Shown: positions 1 through 6,990, counted from the stretch's first letter. The stretch: 13,363 nucleotides of DNA from DASPTR01 sp041481365 (GCA_041481365.1 JBGPBS010000038.1:1-13363); one strand, 5' to 3'. The notes: a model not told the origin generated them from the sequence alone. A program made the numbers and translations.

Positions 1-32
1 CGAAAGAGGGCAAAGGCCAAGTCACCTGTGTC

Positions 33-1412
33 TTGAAGGAGTCGATGAGATCCCTGAAATTCGGCTATCCTGTGACAAACGCTGAGGAACTGGATGAAAC
101 CGTCAAGCTATGCTTATTCTTTTATGAAGCAACACGCAATGGCGAGTCAGTTTTGAAGAAGTACAGGGAAGTCTCCAAAACCTTGGATGTTTCCCTGAGC
201 CTAACAGAGCGTTGCGGGAACCAGTGCCGTCACTGCTCCACTAACGCCACAATAGCAAGAGACAAGATGAATGTGTCCTTTAAGGATCTGGACAGGGCTC
301 TGGCTGAAATGTCATCCTACGTGAAAACGCTATGCATCTCATGTGAAGGTGATCCGTTCTACTACGAGTCAACAGCCACGAGCGAAAACGGCAAAAACAT
401 AACAAAGAACGTTGTAGACGTGACAAGGCTAATCATGAAGCACAAGTTTGGCTGCGTTTCGATTCAAAGCATGGCACCCGACCCAAGAAGACAACACTTG
501 ATGAGAGAGATGCTCAACGTGATCGATCAGGAACGTGGTCCAGGTTTCAGGTTCGTACCGCAGGTATCTTTCAACCTCTACACGCTTAGGGCAGGTTTGA
601 AAACCAGGTCACGAGTTGACGGGAACGGTTGCGGCTATCAGGAATTATGTGTTCCTCTGGTCGAGAACGATAAGGTTTTGGACTGGATGATTCAATCAAT
701 TAGGTTCCAGACTAAGATTGTTGGAGTGAATGCCATAGATGGGGGCATATTCGAAGAATCGCCTCCAGCGCTAGAAGCCGCAGAAAAGCTGAGACGATAC
801 GTGAGTGACGTGAAACTGACGATTCTCGAGTACGCTCGACGCGACTATGAAATTCACTTTGAGTTGAGAGGAGACACGTTCAGCGGCTTCACAAATCTGG
901 CGAATACTGAATCCGTTTTGACGGAGATTCTGAGGGAACTCTCTGAAGAGCATCCTGAAATAACCTTTCCAAAATGCCCTGTGTGCTCCAAGGTTCACTT
1001 TGACCAGAAATCTGCGTTCATCATTCCCTTGGGAAGAGCAGCGAATCTGTTTCCGAACGGACACGACGAAGAAAGGACATTCTTTGACAAGCATGTTAAG
1101 ATGAACCCCCACAAGTATCTCTGCGACAATTGGTTGTCTTGGGGCTCAATGATAATTGACACGAAGGGGTTCCCTCAACTGTGCTATTCCAACGTTGCTC
1201 TCACTCCGACAGCGAGAACCACCAAGGGACCGAATCTGTATAAGGATGGGTTTGAGAGGATACGTAGATTCTACGTCAGAGTCTGGGAAGACCGCATAGA
1301 CTTCCTCAAGAACAACTTACACAACTTGATTAGAACTAGACCAAACAAGAACTACTGCCCGCTTGACCTGTTCAAACAGACCCTGAATAGCTTCACCGAA
1401 AGCATATGCTAA
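33..1412 (+). CDS. Radical SAM protein with C-terminal auxiliary-cluster cysteines
   Basis: Predicted radical SAM enzyme. Seen: CxxxCxxC at residues 61, 65 and 68 (CGNQCRHC), expected to bind the [4Fe-4S] cluster that cleaves S-adenosylmethionine, followed by CEGDP near 104-108, a variant of the GGEP SAM-binding motif. The C-terminal part adds C315-x2-C318, C364, C384 and C442, a SPASM-like set that may hold a second Fe-S cluster. Proteins of this plan modify peptides or proteins, or mature enzymes; the substrate cannot be told and no precursor peptide is adjacent. Numbering uses a TTG at 33. An ATG follows at 45 with AAGGAG only 3 nt upstream, and the frame is open to the window edge, so the true start may lie outside. 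The gene is convergent with the next one. Confident on the superfamily, not on the function. Confidence 0.85.
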   Translation: MKESMRSLKFGYPVTNAEELDETVKLCLFFYEATRNGESVLKKYREVSKTLDVSLSLTERCGNQCRHCSTNATIARDKMNVSFKDLDRALAEMSSYVKTLCISCEGDPFYYESTATSENGKNITKNVVDVTRLIMKHKFGCVSIQSMAPDPRRQHLMREMLNVIDQERGPGFRFVPQVSFNLYTLRAGLKTRSRVDGNGCGYQELCVPLVENDKVLDWMIQSIRFQTKIVGVNAIDGGIFEESPPALEAAEKLRRYVSDVKLTILEYARRDYEIHFELRGDTFSGFTNLANTESVLTEILRELSEEHPEITFPKCPVCSKVHFDQKSAFIIPLGRAANLFPNGHDEERTFFDKHVKMNPHKYLCDNWLSWGSMIIDTKGFPQLCYSNVALTPTARTTKGPNLYKDGFERIRRFYVRVWEDRIDFLKNNLHNLIRTRPNKNYCPLDLFKQTLNSFTESIC

Positions 1413-1415
1413 AGA

Positions 1416-1449
1416 AGAGCACGCGTGATCTGCATTCTGTCAGTGCTCT
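1416..1449. terminator. Inverted repeat between convergent genes
   Basis: AGAGCAC (1416-1422) pairs with GTGCTCT (1443-1449) across a 20-nt loop, between the stop codons of the two convergent genes and overlapping the stop of the minus-strand gene. No long T-tract accompanies it, so a role in termination is only suggested by position. Confidence 0.25.
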
Positions 1450-2032
1450 AGGGGAATAGGCCCCACAGGTTTATCTTGGTTCCATCTTTGAGGGTGAACG
1501 GCCCTTCAAAACTCTCTTTAAAGTCGAATCGTGCATACTCCATCAGGCCAAGTTCCTCTGAGCTTACGCCATAGCCTGGAAACTTGCCGAATTCGTAGTC
1601 AGGATGCACGACTTCAGGGTGTCCATCTGGGAAGGAAAGGATGTTCCTGTTGGCTGCCTGCGGAGTCCATGCCTGTTGTTCGAAAGTGTGGTAGAGGAAG
1701 CAGACGTTTGAGGCTGACAGCAGAGCATCCAAGTTCATCATCGGCGTCTTTGATCTTCCGCATATGTGTCCGTGGTAGAAGTCCGCTTCCCAAATGGAGA
1801 AGGCCCATTTCTGATTCAGTATGTGGGATATGTCGTCCAGAACCTTCTGTATCCATCTCTTTTCAAAAAGGTCAAAGAACTCTACGACCTGCTCGTAAAT
1901 GAAACGAGTCTGGATGTAATGCGGTTCATTCCGTTGGTACCAGACTTCCAAGTATCTTCGCTTGAGTCTCTCCCGCTTCTCAGGCCTGAGAGTCGGCCTA
2001 ATCTCATCCCAAATGAACTTGAACTTCATCAT
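1448..2032 (-). CDS. Hypothetical protein, 194 aa
   Basis: Not recognised. The protein is soluble-looking, without signal peptide or membrane segment. It is basic and helical at the N-terminus (an Arg/Lys-rich stretch near residues 13-27) and rich in Trp, Tyr, Phe and His throughout. Features that might be functional are H87-G-H (YHGHICG), a PDGHPEVVHPDYE stretch near 135-147 and a Trp-Gly-Leu ending; clustered His and Asp could bind metal, but this is a guess. It starts with two consecutive ATG codons. A TATA-like box about 28 nt upstream points to a leaderless or near-leaderless transcript, which supports a real gene. It diverges from the gene-poor region at 2033-2584. Confidence 0.7.
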   Translation of the reverse strand: MMKFKFIWDEIRPTLRPEKRERLKRRYLEVWYQRNEPHYIQTRFIYEQVVEFFDLFEKRWIQKVLDDISHILNQKWAFSIWEADFYHGHICGRSKTPMMNLDALLSASNVCFLYHTFEQQAWTPQAANRNILSFPDGHPEVVHPDYEFGKFPGYGVSSEELGLMEYARFDFKESFEGPFTLKDGTKINLWGLFP

Positions 2033-2056
2033 TAATCAATATGCAGCTTCCGGTCA

Positions 2057-2064
2057 TTATTTAA
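2057..2064 (-). promoter_or_regulatory. TATA-like box, leaderless promoter of the 194-aa gene
   Basis: On the minus strand the sequence reads TTAAATAA, centred about 28 nt upstream of the ATG at 2032. That is the distance expected between an archaeal TATA box and the transcription start, so the transcript would begin at or next to the start codon. No Shine-Dalgarno sequence is present, in agreement. Confidence 0.5.
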
Positions 2065-2080
2065 GAACATACTTATCAGT

Positions 2081-2115
2081 GGCGACTTCTCCCGCGCAAT
2101 CCCCTCTTTTTCTCT
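2081..2115 (+). repeat. Dispersed palindromic repeat, copy 1 (degenerate)
   Basis: Member of a family whose core is GGAGAYRTCTCC followed by CGCAA, a run of C, and a T-rich tract. Here the core is GGCGACTTCTCC (2081-2092), then CGCGCAATCCCC and TCTTTTTCTCT. The upstream TTCCGCAA part of the fuller copies is lacking. Confidence 0.5.
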
Positions 2116-2214
2116 GCGTTCATTACGTTTGGCAGCCTTGCCTTCCTGAGGAAACGCAAGTGAGAAGCCCGAAAAGCAGACGAAGTCTGCTGAATAGTAG
2201 CCGGGGTCTCCTAA

Positions 2215-2260
2215 TTCCGCAAGCAATAGAGATGTCTCCCGCACAACCCCTTTTTTCTCT
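2215..2260 (+). repeat. Dispersed palindromic repeat, copy 2
   Basis: A full-length copy: TTCCGCAAGCAAT, core AGAGATGTCTCC (2228-2239; imperfect palindrome), then CGCACAACCCC and TTTTTTCTCT. It has the same orientation as the other four copies. The C4T6 tail on the plus strand could act as an archaeal U-tract terminator. Confidence 0.6.
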
Positions 2261-2534
2261 TGAGGACTCAAGCGCACATGGGGTTCTTGTTAAGAAGCAC
2301 GGCTGGCACTGGCCCTAACGAGTTTCGGGTTCGAGGTGTGGGGTCAAAAGGATAGCTTTGATAGAAAAGACCAAGAAAGCACCGGAAGAACAAAGCCATT
2401 CTCAAAATACAATTGTGATGCTTTTGAAGCACTCTAAAGGTATACTCAGTCGACGAAGTCCCCCCAAACTCCTCTTTCTGTGTTTCGTATGCGAAAAGAA
2501 TCATGACTTTCATGCATATCTTGATGTGGAAAAC

Positions 2535-2543
2535 TCTAAATAT
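2535..2543 (+). promoter_or_regulatory. TATA-like box of the secreted peptidase-like gene
   Basis: TCTAAATAT preceded by GAAAAC, which resembles a BRE plus TATA arrangement. It would place transcription start near 2566, giving a leader of about 20 nt that contains GGGGGA (2571-2576), a plausible ribosome binding site 8 nt before the ATG at 2585. Confidence 0.45.
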
Positions 2544-2584
2544 GAGCGTCAATCAACTGAACGTGTATCTGGGGGAAGAGAAGA

Positions 2585-4582
2585 ATGAAGAAAACACTGT
2601 CGTTTATGCTGATATCTTTAGTTGCTTTTTCTGCAATCTTACCCTTTAGGTGCCCTACATCTTTGGTGAGGGCTGCTGGGACAACTATGCTTCATGATGA
2701 TTTTGAGAGCTATGGAGTTGGAACTTTTCCTTCGCCCCCATGGCAAATGTGGTTCAATGGAAAGGGATCGAGTCAACAAAAAATAGTGGATACGACCTAC
2801 GTCTCGCCTACAAGGTCACTCAGGCTATGGGGTCAGAATGGTTGGGCAGCAGTTGTGGCCAAGCCAATTACGGTCACCACTGATACGATGGATTATGAAG
2901 TTATGGTAAGGGTTGAGAATTTGGGACTCGCAGCAAAGAATGGTGCAATAGTCGGTTTCGTCTACAAAGTTTCTGGATCGATATGGACGGCTTGGGCTCA
3001 AGTGGTTTTTGACAGCAACGGAAACATCAAATCAGGCACGGGCCAAGTCCTGCAGTCATTCGATCTAAACACTTGGTATAAAATAAGGACAGTTTTCACT
3101 CTGTCTAATAGGGCCTACTCGATCTGGGTAAATGATGTCTTTAAGGGATCATTCACCGACAATAATTCTTTAGACCCTTCCCACATTCAGGCGTTCGGTC
3201 TTGCGTCTGACCATGCTGAACAGGTATGCTATTTCGATGATGTCGAGGTGTTCACTGGCGCACGCGTCTTTTCTCCAATTATCGATGGTTTTCAATTCAG
3301 CAACAATCAGTTCAACAACAAGATGATCAAATCGATTGAAGAAATAGCAGCAGACTTTGAGTCATCACAAGTGGCCCAAGAGCTTCCGAGATGGTCTTGG
3401 TCTCTCTTTGAAAGCGCAATTCAAGCTGCCTGTTGGGCGCAACAGGGCTACTGCGGAGGAATGGTTTACACGGCGGACTACTATTTTGACCATCCCGAAG
3501 AACTCGGCACTTTGGGTTATTCCTGTGTGCATGATATACCCATAACCGATCAGGAGACAAACGGTCACATAATCTATAATCAATGGGTCACACAATATAT
3601 CGAAGACAATTACTACCTAAAATGGTGGCTTCTACGCTTAGGTGATGACCCATGTGGCTTGGTGTCATTCGACATGGAGGTGGAATGGATATTGAACGAG
3701 CTTGACAAAGGAAACACAGTGAAGCTAAGCGTTTTTGATCCATCGTGGAATCAAGGTTTGGAGTGGTTCAAGGGACACGCTGTGCTTGCATACCAGTACG
3801 AAGTAAGTGGAAATGATGTTTATCTTCAGGTTTATGGTCCAAACTACGGAAATCAATCAGGACAGTACTATCCTGCAAAACCCGGAGTGCTATACAGCAC
3901 TCAATCAGACGGTGGTCAGATTATTCACCTGACGAAAACAACAGGTGGGCATTACTCCATAGTTGATTGGACTGATTCACAGTACAAGGCAGCCTTTATC
4001 GAAGGGTTCAAGATAACGAGATTCGGTAGTGAAGAGGCCCCTACATGGGGTCTGACATGGGTTGATGTTCTCAAGCACGCTGGTGAAATACTTTCACACA
4101 TAAAAGAGTTCTTAGTAGAGGAAGGCGTCAAGTTGCTGTCCGTCAAGGCTGAATCCCCAGTGAATCTTCTTCTAACGGCAGAAGAAGGGCTTCGTATCGG
4201 GTATGATCCGAATAGTGGTACTATCATTAATGAGATTGAAGGAGCGATGTATTCAGGAACTGACACAGAGCCACAGACTATGCTGGTTCCGTATTCGCAG
4301 AGCAAAGGCTACACCATTAGTGTTTCTGGCACAGGCGTCGGAAGCTACAGAATAACTGTCGAGTCTACCAACAGCAGTGGCGGCACAGTTGGCACTTTGA
4401 TTTATAGCGGTTCTGCCTCCCAAGGAAGCCTCAACGTGTACACGATCGAGTTGCAGGCAGATGGTACCTTGGTACCTGAATTTCCATCAGTATTGGCTCT
4501 GCTGCTATTTATCATGACAACGCTTCTTGTAGTGGCAATCTGCAAGAAGAAAAAGCAAGGGGCAATCACGCGCCCGCGTTAG
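2585..4582 (+). CDS. Secreted surface protein: jelly-roll-like plus papain/C39-like domain, PEF anchor
   Basis: Predicted exported, membrane-anchored protein of 665 residues. A basic-hydrophobic signal peptide covers about residues 1-31. Residues 36-223 form a concanavalin/LamG-like unit, opening with DDFESYGVGTFP and closing with CYFDDVEVF. The middle part, about 240-470, resembles secreted papain-like or C39-like domains: QQGYCGGMVYTADYYF with C290, GHAVLAYQY with H398, and YGPNYG with N420 as the candidate Cys-His-Asn triad. In a strict papain alignment C290 falls on the non-catalytic Cys22, so activity is not assured. Residues 510-625 are Ig-like and similar to the end of the 7116-8759 product. 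The C-terminus is VPEFPS (PEF at 631-633), a hydrophobic segment and KKKK, the tripartite signal of archaeosortase-processed proteins. ATG with GGGGGA upstream. Role is probably extracellular peptide or surface-polymer processing (inference). Confidence 0.8.
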   Translation: MKKTLSFMLISLVAFSAILPFRCPTSLVRAAGTTMLHDDFESYGVGTFPSPPWQMWFNGKGSSQQKIVDTTYVSPTRSLRLWGQNGWAAVVAKPITVTTDTMDYEVMVRVENLGLAAKNGAIVGFVYKVSGSIWTAWAQVVFDSNGNIKSGTGQVLQSFDLNTWYKIRTVFTLSNRAYSIWVNDVFKGSFTDNNSLDPSHIQAFGLASDHAEQVCYFDDVEVFTGARVFSPIIDGFQFSNNQFNNKMIKSIEEIAADFESSQVAQELPRWSWSLFESAIQAACWAQQGYCGGMVYTADYYFDHPEELGTLGYSCVHDIPITDQETNGHIIYNQWVTQYIEDNYYLKWWLLRLGDDPCGLVSFDMEVEWILNELDKGNTVKLSVFDPSWNQGLEWFKGHAVLAYQYEVSGNDVYLQVYGPNYGNQSGQYYPAKPGVLYSTQSDGGQIIHLTKTTGGHYSIVDWTDSQYKAAFIEGFKITRFGSEEAPTWGLTWVDVLKHAGEILSHIKEFLVEEGVKLLSVKAESPVNLLLTAEEGLRIGYDPNSGTIINEIEGAMYSGTDTEPQTMLVPYSQSKGYTISVSGTGVGSYRITVESTNSSGGTVGTLIYSGSASQGSLNVYTIELQADGTLVPEFPSVLALLLFIMTTLLVVAICKKKKQGAITRPR

Positions 4583-4619
4583 TGTCGAGCATGCAATGAT
4601 AGAGCAGGTAGATCTTTGT

Positions 4620-4641
4620 CTGCATCAGGAATCCGCAGATC
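4620..4641. repeat. Conserved short hairpin, copy a
   Basis: TCTGC-ATCAGGAATCC-GCAGA forms a 5-bp stem with an 11-nt loop. The same element recurs at 9900-9921 with two substitutions in the first 22 nt, both in the loop. Here it lies between the stops of two convergent genes and is flanked by TAGATC (4610-4615) and GATCTA (4644-4649), which could extend the stem. Confidence 0.5.
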
Positions 4642-4646
4642 TTGAT

Positions 4647-4832
4647 CTAGTGAGCCACAGTTCTGTCAACCCTCGTTCTTCTCAGCACTTTCTTGAAGGG
4701 CTTGAGGCACATTTGGCAATTAAACATCCCGATTTCAAGTCGCGCCCTCTCTTCGTTAGAATCAGTTTTGCCTTCCATTATCCACTTCGCAGTCTGATCC
4801 ACTTCAGTCCCACACTCCGGACACTCTGCCAT
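4647..4832 (-). CDS. Small zinc ribbon protein
   Basis: A 61-residue protein with two CxxC knuckles, C4-P-E-C7-G and C39-Q-M-C42, 31 residues apart. That is the usual layout of archaeal single zinc ribbon proteins; the intervening WxMxGK and IGxFxC pattern also recalls short archaeal zinc ribbons of unknown role. The ATG at 4832 is preceded on its strand by TGGAGTTGAAG, giving GGAG about 8 nt upstream. It sits 50 nt downstream of the TPR-like gene on the same strand and may be co-transcribed with it. The C-terminal tail is Arg-rich, so nucleic-acid or protein binding is plausible but not shown. Confidence 0.75.
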   Translation of the reverse strand: MAECPECGTEVDQTAKWIMEGKTDSNEERARLEIGMFNCQMCLKPFKKVLRRTRVDRTVAH

Positions 4833-4882
4833 TCTTCAACTCCATTAAGAAGAAATGCCTTGGCGAGATGCACGAGTCACAG

Positions 4883-5647
4883 TCATTGAATCCCTTGCCG
4901 CGTGTCGTCAGATTCCTCATTAAGGTGTCCATAGAATCCGACCAAAATCCTAGTGGACATGTCGTCGGGCTCCCTTACTCCCATCTCTTGGAAGTACTCT
5001 GCAAGCTGCGAGTTGTGCCAGAGCCCCCAGCTGTTTCTCATCCACTTTCCAAGAAACATGTGGTAACTGCCTATCAGCTCGCCTAGGTGCTTCTTGCTCT
5101 TGAATTCCTCGATCTGCTCAGGCGTCAGCACCCTCTGCAACTCTGCAAAGCATTCCTTAAGGTTGTGAGGCATATCCCTCTTGACAGTCTCTATCTTCCC
5201 CTCAATTCCCTTGGCTGCGTCCTTGTAACCTAACCTATTGCAGTGTTCCTGAGCCCGCTCAAGCGCGAACACTGCTCCCTGAGAATCGTGCCTGTTGACG
5301 GACACGTCAGCAGCCGTCTGGTAATACTTCGGGGCCTCCTCGGGAGGCGCCCATTCGCCAGCCATAAGAAATATCCGCGTATTATAGCGAGACAGGTTAT
5401 CCCTCACGTGGTTGAAGGCTTCAAGATACTTCGCTTTCGCCTGCTTCATCTTGCCTTCTCGGTCCAGTATGCGCGCTTCAGCCTCAAGCTCGTAGAAGTC
5501 GCATGCTCCTTTTTTGGGTAAGGGTCTTTTGGGCGTGACAGGTGTGGATAAAGGACTTCCGATTCGCCTTTTGCCAGCGTTCTCCGCGAACGCTAAAACA
5601 GCGAGAATGACGAGAATCATTACGTGAAGGAACAACCACGGGTCCAC
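4883..5647 (-). CDS. Membrane-anchored TPR-like protein with C-terminal NSWGLW/PDDMS domain
   Basis: 254 residues. An N-terminal hydrophobic helix (about 4-20) ends in GKRR, indicating a membrane anchor with the bulk cytoplasmic, or an uncleaved signal. Residues about 50-165 are helical and amphipathic with TPR-like spacing (EAEARILDREGKMKQAKAKY, then ALERAQEHCNRLGYKDAAKG). Residues about 166-245 form a compact domain with NSWGLW (205-210), S-x-LAEYF and PDDMS (227-231); this pattern recalls a small domain of unknown function found across bacteria and archaea (possibly DUF6794, from memory). Start is GTG at 5647; the ATG at residue 10 would shorten the anchor. A TATA-like TTAAGAATAC lies near 5679-5688. 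TPR-like repeats suggest protein scaffolding; the function is unknown. Confidence 0.7.
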   Translation of the reverse strand: MDPWLFLHVMILVILAVLAFAENAGKRRIGSPLSTPVTPKRPLPKKGACDFYELEAEARILDREGKMKQAKAKYLEAFNHVRDNLSRYNTRIFLMAGEWAPPEEAPKYYQTAADVSVNRHDSQGAVFALERAQEHCNRLGYKDAAKGIEGKIETVKRDMPHNLKECFAELQRVLTPEQIEEFKSKKHLGELIGSYHMFLGKWMRNSWGLWHNSQLAEYFQEMGVREPDDMSTRILVGFYGHLNEESDDTRQGIQ

Positions 5648-5835
5648 TCAAACACCACGCCTACACGTTCGTGCCTCGTATTCTTAACGCTTGCGCAGGC
5701 CTACTATTCCTGCATAAGCAACCAAGGCACCACATTCAGCCATATCCTCCTGAACCTTCACCTCTAGGGGTTATTTCTCAGGAAATCAAAGCTGATTCAG
5801 GCTTAGCCATGACGCCATCTCCAAAAGACATGATC
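5648..5835. other. Upstream region of the TPR-like gene, no gene seen
   Basis: No supported gene. A plus-strand open frame crossing it overlaps the remnant and the repeat further right and shows no domain or start signal. The only notable item is a TATA-like stretch near 5679-5688 for the gene to its left. Confidence 0.4.
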
Positions 5836-6123
5836 TCAGAGAACGCCCCCGTTTCCGCAGTCAATGGAGACGTCTCCCGCAATTTCCCTCAAGACGGTTT
5901 CAGAGGTTTCGTTTGTTTTTGCTTTTGCGCCAGGACGTAGGTGCTTGCGAAGTACTAGGTAGGTTCCGAGTATGAACAGAGCTGCGCCCAAGAGGGTGAT
6001 TCCCCAAGCGAAGGCGTATGCAGATGAGGTGTCAGTTGGACTGGAGTAGTAGGGGAGTCCTTCAATTTCGCGCGCGCTCTGGATTGGATCATCGTGCCTT
6101 TCTGCAGACAGGTATAGGCTGGA
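5836..6123 (-). pseudogene. Membrane-protein remnant (C-terminal part)
   Basis: A minus-strand frame open from a TAA at 6124-6126 to a TGA at 5836-5838 encodes about 95 residues without a usable start codon. It contains a polar stretch, a clear transmembrane helix (AWGITLLGAALFILGTYLVL), a basic RKHLRPGAKAK tail and a polar end. This is the layout of the C-terminal anchor of an exported or membrane protein whose N-terminal part is missing. Its 3' end runs through copy 3 of the dispersed repeat, encoding AGDVS from the palindrome, and repeat copy 4 lies just beyond its upstream TAA. It may be a truncated gene or a fortuitous frame; the well-formed helix favours a decayed gene. Confidence 0.4.
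5853..5890 (+). repeat. Dispersed palindromic repeat, copy 3 (perfect palindrome)
   Basis: TTCCGCAGTCAAT, then the perfect palindrome GGAGACGTCTCC (5866-5877), then CGCAATTTCCCTC. The T-rich tail of the other copies is missing. Confidence 0.6.
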
Positions 6124-6136
6124 TTAACAATTGAGT

Positions 6137-6171
6137 GGAGATATCTCCCGAAAACCCGATTTCTTTTCGAG
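6137..6171 (+). repeat. Dispersed palindromic repeat, copy 4 (perfect palindrome)
   Basis: GGAGATATCTCC (6137-6148), a perfect palindrome, then CGAAAACCCGATTTCTTTTCG. The centre is TA where copy 3 has CG, so both copies keep perfect self-complementarity with different bases. The upstream TTCCGCAA half is not recognisable. Confidence 0.55.
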
Positions 6172-6261
6172 ATCTGTCACGCTAATAATGGACACTCAGG
6201 GAGTTGTTACACGTTACGCTCGTTGGCTACTCATAGATCCGATAGCCCAGTTTTCTGGGGA

Positions 6262-6453
6262 TTAGGCACATTGCTTATATTCCATTAGTCTTTCGTTCCA
6301 GACAATCATTCCGGGTGCATCTTCGATTTCTTGTTCCGGGTGAGATAACGAGAAGCGTCTATACACACTATCGGCCTGTTTTTCCGCGTGCACTTGTCGT
6401 CCATCCCTCAAGTCCTGTGTCTTCTCGTCTCTTGTCAGTTTCAAAACTACCAA
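6262..6453 (-). CDS. Small open frame, possible gene remnant, 63 aa
   Basis: Status uncertain. The frame is open from 6498 and the residues before the TTG at 6453 (NELVSLFKRWLPQR) look as protein-like as the rest, so a missing N-terminus is as likely as a TTG start. The product is charged and soluble, with KQADSVYRRFSLSHPEQEIE and GMIVWNERLMEY as its most distinctive parts; I do not recognise the family. It lies 23 nt downstream of the PH-like gene on the same strand and could be its second cistron or decayed remains. No ribosome binding site was found. Confidence 0.3.
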   Translation of the reverse strand: MVVLKLTRDEKTQDLRDGRQVHAEKQADSVYRRFSLSHPEQEIEDAPGMIVWNERLMEYKQCA

Positions 6454-6521
6454 TCTCTGCGGAAGCCATCGTTTGAACAGCGATACTAACTCATTGTGTT
6501 ATAAGCCAAAGCCCAAGCAAA

Positions 6522-6962
6522 CTATTCAACAGTCAATTTGTCAGCCAAGACTGACCGCATTAGACCCATAAAATCTTCGAACAGGTTCTTTCGCACTCCA
6601 AATTGGTGTGTTTTCTCCTTCGTTACTATTTTAACCTGTCCCGCACTTATTGCTCCAGGCTTTTTCACCATAACCCTATCGATTTCAGAGTATGGTACTG
6701 CAAAATTCTTCTTATCCATCGCCAATACTTCCTCAGGGGATATCTCGCCTGCTTTTTCTTTTTTCTGCTTCTGTTGATGGCGTTCTAATAATAGTGGGAT
6801 AGCTCCACCAACATAACGACTCCAACTGCTAGAAATTTTCGCCACAATCAGTCTCTTCGAGGTGAAGAATAGTATGTCTTTTTCGTAGCCAGACCACGCT
6901 GACCGAATGTAAGCTACCTCCCTATTCCCCAAAATCTCCTCACTCAAACTCCCGAACCCCAT
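6522..6962 (-). CDS. PH-domain-like cytoplasmic protein
   Basis: 146 residues, no signal peptide. The pattern fits a prokaryotic pleckstrin-homology-like (bPH) domain: a strand pair KDILFFTSKRLIVAKI (28-43), the usual 'makes it, then locally degraded' T-x-x-R-L motif, a loop with a Lys/Gln-rich insert (60-72), then VPYSEIDRVMVKKPG (89-103) and VKIVTKEKTHQFGVRK (110-125), closing with an amphipathic helix (128-141). Such domains mediate protein or membrane association, and their roles in archaea are mostly unknown. The ATG start is supported by a TATA box about 25 nt upstream, so the transcript is probably leaderless. It stands upstream of the doubtful 63-residue frame. Confidence 0.7.
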   Translation of the reverse strand: MGFGSLSEEILGNREVAYIRSAWSGYEKDILFFTSKRLIVAKISSSWSRYVGGAIPLLLERHQQKQKKEKAGEISPEEVLAMDKKNFAVPYSEIDRVMVKKPGAISAGQVKIVTKEKTHQFGVRKNLFEDFMGLMRSVLADKLTVE

Positions 6963-6984
6963 TCACACATAATTCACAAGACCG

Positions 6985-6990
6985 TTTATA
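6985..6990 (-). promoter_or_regulatory. TATA box, leaderless promoter of the PH-like gene
   Basis: The minus strand reads CATATAAACGG, with TATAAA at 6985-6990 centred about 25-26 nt upstream of the ATG at 6962. This is the canonical archaeal spacing for a transcript that starts at the initiation codon; no Shine-Dalgarno sequence lies between. Confidence 0.6.

Larger units (their letters stand above)
2065..2532. other. Gene-poor stretch with two repeat copies
   Basis: No convincing gene is seen here. Open frames in this stretch have no recognisable domain or start signal. It contains two copies of the dispersed palindromic repeat (listed separately) about 147 nt apart. A GGGTTCGAGG near 2327 recalls a tRNA T-arm, but no tRNA folds around it. 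Confidence 0.5.

Noticed and set aside
1970..1982. CTCTCCCGCTTCTC as another repeat copy
   Set aside because: It lies inside the coding sequence of the 194-residue protein and matches only a few bases of the core, so chance is the simpler explanation.
2032..2277. 81-codon minus-strand open frame
   Set aside because: It runs through two repeat copies and has no recognisable domain; it also ends at the start of the 194-residue gene, where a promoter is expected.
2318..2345. tRNA T-arm-like GGGTTCGAGG
   Set aside because: The loop does not fit TTCRANY fully and no flanking 5-bp stem, acceptor or anticodon arm could be found.
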